A stretch of DNA of 64,000 bases from Cryptomeria japonica (Eukaryota > Streptophyta > Pinopsida > Cupressales > Cupressaceae). A program made the translations under genes and the position numbers. The DNA lies in NCBI RefSeq assembly GCF_030272615.1, contig NW_026728914.1, positions 1 to 64,000 of the forward strand, given 5' to 3'. Shown here in pieces: positions 59,176-64,000 of the stretch; position 1 is the first letter of the stretch, and each line of letters opens with the position of its first letter. The notes beneath the pieces are model-generated. The model saw only the letters and a program-made list of their open reading frames with translations. It was not told the origin of the DNA and did no database searches.

Positions 59176-59431
59176 TTCCAGCACTCTTACTTCGACCGAC
59201 TTGGACTCAGCTAAAAACGTATCAAAAAAGCCTAAAAATTAAAAATTTAAATTTGCGTACTGCTAGTTCATAGTCGTCTAGGCACTGGAACCGTCAGACT
59301 CGCTCGAATCTATTCTCTGCTATCGGTATCGGCATCCTGACTATTGCTCGCTCCTCCAAATGTCCCTATCAAAGCTCTGGTTTCGCACTGGTCGCGGTCA
59401 CAAATGATCCTGTTTTCAACCCTTTCACCCC

Positions 59432-59438
59432 ATTTATA
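59432..59438 (-). promoter_or_regulatory. TATA box of antisense gene (candidate)
   Basis: The minus strand reads GGGTATAAATGGGG in an otherwise GC-richer stretch, about 860 bases upstream of the PMD ATG. The start would be near 59400, putting the motif cluster inside the transcript. Confidence 0.5.
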
Positions 59439-59733
59439 CCCATCGCCATCACTATAACTTCCCCCCGCTCACCGCCGTGGTCCTCGTGAACTTCCCAAGC
59501 CCCCCATTTCTCCATTTTTCCCCCATTTTCTTTATTTTTCATCCATATGGCTAACTTCTTTTCTTTTAACACCCTGCCAATTTTTATTCTTTTTCGAGAG
59601 ATCGCTCGATTTTTTGAAATTTTTCGGCCCATCTCTCGAGGGGGCATACCACCCATTAAGTTTATAGTTTATGGGGCATTTCTTCACACTAATTTTTCTT
59701 TCTTTGAAACGACGCAATAAACCGCACTATCTC

Positions 59734-59746
59734 AAAGAGGGGCAAA
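59734..59746 (+). promoter_or_regulatory. Polypurine tract of Tat-type element
   Basis: AAAGAGGGGCAAA lies directly before the TGTAGTCACAC start of the 3' LTR. Confidence 0.9.
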
Positions 59747-61132
59747 TGTAGTCACACAAATCTGTCCAGCTTAATTAAATAAATATTCGCTATTTATTTG
59801 ATTAAAAATCTAATAGCCATCAGTTAATTAAATTAATATTTAATTAATTCATCTCCAAACATTCTTCTATTAATTAAATAAATTATTCAATTTATTTTAA
59901 TTAATTCATTAAATCAAATTCCATTCAATTAAATAAATAAAATCAATTTATTTAATTAAATCCCCCTTTTCCCTCTTTTAAATAAATTAACATTTATTTA
60001 AATCATTTTAAAACCCCCCCACTTACATTTTCCTTCAAATGCAACTTGCACATATTTATTGAAATAAATGAATTTTTATTTTAATAAAATCTTATTTTTC
60101 TTCACCCACCAAATCCACTTGCAAAATCTAATCCCTTTCTAGATTCTTCTAACCCCTTCCTAATTAGCCTAATCCATCCCTTAATTATTGTCACATTCCT
60201 AAGCAAAATGGAGTCACTTCTCAAAGACTCCAAAGTCTTTGAAAAGCATTTAATGCTTTGTGTGTTCAACAAATTAACCCCCAAAGTCTTCCAAGACCAC
60301 TAATGGCTTTTACATGACCATTTATGGCTCTTACATAACCATTTATGGTTATTTCAAACTTGTCTCCCCAAACATTTATTGTTTTGACCATATTCATCCA
60401 TTTCACATTTGCCCAATAGTTTATCCATTGGATAAAAGCTTTATTCTTTGAATAAAGAGTTTATTTATTCAACCAACCTTGACTTTAACTCCCAAGATCA
60501 TGTCAAGCATTTAATGCTTATTCGCTCCTCTCTCAACCTATCTCACATTGACACTTGTCATCCTGGGATTGGGTTGAAAGCCTTCACATGGATTTGAAAT
60601 CATTCAATCCTGACCCTTGTTGAGATTGCTCAATCTCAACCATCCATTGCTCCATTTTTCCTATAAATAGAGCTCATTTCTTCATAATCCAGATCCTGAA
60701 AACTTGTAAGCATTTAAGCTATAGGCATTTTAAGAGAGCATTTTAGTATAATCAACTAATATATTGTCATTTTGGTTAAAATAAATCATTTTTAGTATCA
60801 ATAGCATAGTATTAGCTTTTCATTTCACATTTGGAGCACAATACTACAATCTCAATCCTCCATAAGCATCTATAGTCGAAAAAACTGTTGAGAGCTACAC
60901 TATTTTGGAACTTGGAGAGGAGAGGAACAAGGGAGAAGGAGCTAAGAGCATGTTAGGAGGTATTTGGAGATGCCTCATCATATATGCTTCTTTAGTTAAA
61001 TATACTTTTATGTTTTTAGTGTCTCTCTTGATATGCCTGTTTAGATTAGTTTTTGATTGACTAACACTAACAATTTTCTGGTTTCTTGTGTTGTTTGTCA
61101 TTTGCTAACCTTGTCCATTTAGGAAGGCATCA
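59747..61132 (+). repeat. 3' LTR of Tat-type element
   Basis: 1386 bp with no net length change against 42740-44125. Of about 32 differences most are C/T or G/A. TATA box at 60662-60669. Ends GGAAGGCATCA. Confidence 0.96.
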
Positions 61133-61137
61133 ATTAT
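61133..61137. repeat. Target-site duplication, right copy (ATTAT)
   Basis: ATTAT follows the CA end of the 3' LTR and matches 42735-42739. Confidence 0.92.
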
Positions 61138-61320
61138 CAATATTGAGGGTTTGATCGAACTAAATAGGTTATTTATATGCAAATGTAGAATGGCTATCAA
61201 AGAGGAATTAATTGCTTGAAGGTTTTTATCATAGTTATCAATATGATAAATGATTGAATGAGAGACTTCATTTATCTCTTATTCAATCATTTATCTTATC
61301 GAAGCTATCATGCATTAACA

Positions 61321-61331
61321 CTCCCTCTTAG
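61321..61331 (-). promoter_or_regulatory. Polypurine tract of right-hand copia
   Basis: The minus strand reads CTAAGAGGGAG directly before the TGTTAATGC LTR start. Confidence 0.75.
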
Positions 61332-61849
61332 TTAGGTAAGATTAATGTAAACAACATATTCAAGCATCACATTTCAAATGATAGTTAGAATTTTAGACAT
61401 TCTAGAAAATCGTACGACCTAATCACATGATATGAAGTATCACCTAAACACGTGATACCGAAGTCCATCACATCAATCTTGTGATAGCAGGATATCACTT
61501 AAGCATGTGATATCAGTATTGCCTACACACACAATACTTAAGGATAATCATATGAGGAGGATTAACATCTCATCTTATCCAAGTTGTGATATGTACACTA
61601 ACACTTTATACAAATGTTTTATCACAACACAATCATGGCACATCCATGACACACTAGAGATTCAATATGATAACTGGTTTGGACATTATAAGATGGTCAC
61701 CTTATAATGTCTCCACACAAGTATTCATTATCTTGAGAGATCATCACCTCTTAGATATGAATGCGGGGGATAAAATCCAAAAATGTCCTATCATGACAAA
61801 GAAGTTTACACATTAAACATCTTATAGATATGCAAATACAGATTAGAAA
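61332..61849 (-). other. 3' non-coding region of right-hand copia
   Basis: No gene. ATCACATGATAT-type words recur (CACATGATATGAAG, CACGTGATACCG, CATGTGATATCAG between about 61420 and 61520), another set of short repeated near-palindromes. Confidence 0.5.
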
Positions 61850-64000
61850 GCAAATTACCCTTCTATCATACCTAAACCTTTTCTAAAGTGATCAACCTTC
61901 ACTCTGGAAAGAGGTTTGGTCAGAATATTTGTAGTTTGATCTCCCATACAAACATATTCTAATTGGATTGCATTCTTGTCTACCATATCTCACACATAGT
62001 GGTATGGAATCTCAATATGCTTGGATCTGTCATGAAACATTGGATTTACTGAAAGTTTTATGCAGCTCTGGTTGTCACAGTGTATAACAATGGGTTTCAT
62101 AGGTTCTCCAAACAACCCCACAAGCAACTTCCTAAGCCATACTATCTCTCGGGTAGCCATAGAAGCTGCAATGTACTCTGCCTCGGTGGAGCTTTGAGCT
62201 ATAGAAGACTTCTTCCTGTTGATCCAAGATATCATAGTTGAACCTAGACTGAAGCAACAACCTAAAGTGCTTTTCCTATCAGTCACACTTCCAGCTCAAT
62301 CTGAATTTGTAAATCCATGTAGGTCTATATCAACTTTCTCATATTTGAGACCAAGCTTTAGGGTACCTTGTAGGTATCTCATAATGTGTTTTACTGCAGC
62401 TAGGTGTATCTCCTTCGGTTCACACATAAACTGACTTAGAGCATTAACTGCATAATAGATATCTAGTCTTGTATTTACTAGGTACATCAGGGACCCAATC
62501 ATCTATCTGTATTGAGTAGGATTAGTGGGTTGTGACTCTGCTGTTGCTTCTTTAAGTTTATGTAAATTGGTTTCCATAGGAGAGGTCATGGGTCTATAGT
62601 TTAGCATTTCTAATCTCTTCAAAATATCCAAGGCATACTTTCCTTGGTTTAGTATAATGTTGTCAGCATTTTGCCATACTTCCAATCCTAGGAAGTAATG
62701 AAGGAGTCCCAAGTCCTTCATATCAAATTCTTTGGATAGATCTTTCTTGCATTGATCTATAAGGTGATCATTTCCTGTGATTAATAATTCATCAACATAT
62801 AAAATCAATATTAGCATATCACCTTTATTTCTTTTCTAGTAGAGATTAGGATCTACATCATTTTTTGAGAAGCTTAGTCCTGAGAAATAGGTGTCAATTC
62901 TTTCATACCAGGCCTTGGGAGCCTATTTAAGCCCATAAAGAGCTTTCTTGAGTCTACACACATGAGACTCTACATCATGAATTTCAAACCCTTCAGGTTG
63001 CTCTAGGTAGACTTCTTCTAAGGTCTCACCATTTAGAAAAGTTGTCTTAACATCCATCTGGTGTACCTTCCACCCCTTTGCTGTTGCAATGGCTAATACA
63101 GCTCTTACTGATGTATACCTGGTAATAGGTGAAAAAGTTTCTTCATAATCTATTCCTTCCCTTTGTGAGAACCCTCTAGCTACAAATCAGGCCTTGTGTT
63201 TTTCAATACTGTCATCTACAACATGTTTGATTTTGAAAAAACATTTAGATGAAACCACAGATTTCTTAGTTGGCCTAGGAACGATCTCTGAAACATCATT
63301 TTTCATAATAGACTAATACTCTTCAGACATGGCATCCTTCCATACTTGATTTTCAAGTGCATCTAATACATTATTTGGTTTGACTTTAGAGAGATCATTC
63401 ATAAGGGCAACATAGTTAGTGAATTTATTAGGCCTTTTGCTTTCCCTGAAGGTTCCTAAAGGAGAAACAAACTTCTGAGCTTCTTCTATAGTCTTGGTGG
63501 CCCATAGTGGTCTTTTTTTGAGGTTTTCTCTAGGTGGACTTTGAGTTTCACTTATAGTTTCCTCGGGATTCTCCCTCTGAAGCTTAGGAGTAGGATCTAT
63601 ATCTAAGCTAGGGTTGGGGATATAGACTTCAGGGTCTAGAGAGCTTTGGGCTCTTTTCAAGGCTAAGTCTTCTTCAAAGATCACATCCATACTTAGTTCA
63701 ATATTTTTTTGACCAGGTATATATATCCTATAGGCCTTGGCGGTTTCACTATATCCTATAAAGATTCCCCTTTTTCTAGAAGGCTCTAATTTTAATCACT
63801 TCTCCTTAGGTATATGAATATAGACAGGGCATCGAAAAATCCTAAGGTGGCTAATATCCAGTTTTGATTTAGTAAAGACTTCCTCAGGGGTCTTGTCTTC
63901 ATGATGAGGGTGAGGACATCTATTTTGAATATATACAACAGTACTAGTTGCTTCTACCCAAAGATTGATATTTAGATTTTGATCAAGAATCATAGCTTTG
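61850..64000 (-). pseudogene. Copia pol remnant: integrase end, RT, RNase H
   Basis: The whole visible pol is in one minus-strand frame, broken only by stops. The integrase end (63993-63796: LWVEATSTVVYIQNRCPHPH, PEEVFTKSK) leads through a Pro/Glu-rich linker (KLQRENPEETISETQSPP) to RT (FKIKHVVDDS, EGIDYEETFSP, QMDVKTTFLNG, LEQPEGFEI, KALYGLK). The active site reads YVDE at 62788-62799 in place of YVDD. RNase H (62286-61900) has ISWINRKKSSIAQSSTEAEY and IHCDNQSCIKLSVNPMFHD, ending with NILTKPLSRVKVDHF. Stops include TAG after GLK near 62920 and TGA after HKA near 63195, at positions where Gln and Arg are usual. Confidence 0.93.

Larger units (their letters stand above)
42740..61132 (+). mobile_element. 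18.4-kb Tat-type Ty3 retrotransposon, copy 2
   Basis: Two LTRs of exactly 1386 bp (TGTAGTCACAC...GGAAGGCATCA), a PBS-like word after the first, a PPT before the second, and ATTAT duplications. Inside are a 2.7-kb leader, a gag-pol of 7.1 kb with a second, archaeal-type RNase H between RNase H and integrase, and a 5.8-kb 3' region carrying an antisense plant-mobile-domain gene. The extra RNase H, great length and long 3' region place it in the Tat/Ogre/Retand branch of Ty3. I count about 32 differences between the LTRs (about 2.3%). Stop codons make it non-autonomous. Confidence 0.96.
61138..64000 (-). mobile_element. Copia element, 3' half, minus strand, running off the window
   Basis: Order from left: inner part of the 3' LTR (61138-61320, ending CATGCATTAACA so the element-sense start is TGTTAATGCATG), a PPT (61321-61331, minus strand TAAGAGGGAG), 3' non-coding, RNase H, RT, and the end of integrase at the right edge. 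It is a different copia family from 8356-14970. Its LTR was split by the Tat-type element. Confidence 0.85.

Noticed and set aside
59369-59656. Minus-strand 95-aa ORF as an extra antisense protein
   Set aside because: Lys/Gly-rich with no motif, overlaps the candidate TATA box, and is more likely promoter and leader sequence.
43095-60284. Twin 60-68-aa minus ORFs in 43095-44094 and 60102-61101
   Set aside because: Same reason: both pairs are LTR copies of the Tat-type element.

Overview
The window looks like intergenic DNA from a large, repeat-rich seed-plant genome, most likely a conifer or other gymnosperm. That taxon is my inference. It rests on plant-only retrotransposon lineages (Ty1/copia with long LTRs, a chromovirus, and a very large Tat-type Ty3 element with an extra RNase H and an antisense plant-mobile-domain gene), nested insertions, AT-rich spacers, long microsatellites, and no intact host gene in 64 kb. 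Every sizeable coding region is a transposon gene or a remnant, and all carry stop codons.

Layout. 1-8047: tandem repeats leading into a decayed, truncated Tat-type Ty3 element (copy 1, + strand). 8048-16437: the 3' part of a sense Ty1/copia element, split by a complete copia on the minus strand (8356-14970, TSD TCAAA, tRNA-iMet-type PBS, PPT). 16438-20454: spacer, a copia LTR fragment and small duplications. 20455-22530: a 2-kb pyrimidine/TA-rich microsatellite. 22658-29181: a complete chromovirus-like Ty3 element (TSD TTTAT) with a tRNA-like segment in each LTR. 29187-37419: AT-rich spacer holding a 128-bp minisatellite, purine-rich microsatellites and small duplications. 37420-38900: an unrecognised protein pseudogene (minus). 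39939-42153: a palindromic short-repeat array, a small two-exon hypothetical gene, and a truncated copia that interrupts it. 42740-61132: an 18.4-kb Tat-type Ty3 element (copy 2) with two 1386-bp LTRs and TSD ATTAT, sitting in the LTR of a further minus-strand copia whose pol runs off the right edge (61321-64000).

The most interesting object is the 18.4-kb Ty3 element. On the + strand it encodes Gag-protease-(G-patch)-RT-RNase H-archaeal-type RNase H-integrase in one frame. Its 3' third carries a convergent antisense gene for a plant-mobile-domain protein with its own TATA box. The leaders of the sense and antisense units each hold a dense cluster of the same short motif (AGCGCTATTG-like), in the same orientation relative to each unit. 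That suggests a shared cis-element for a two-gene element. Most nonsense codons lie where CAG, CGA or CAA would be expected, which fits deamination of methylated cytosine in silenced elements. The RT of this copy also lacks 55 codons that copy 1 retains.

All boundaries, repeat counts and family calls were made by eye. No database search or folding was run.
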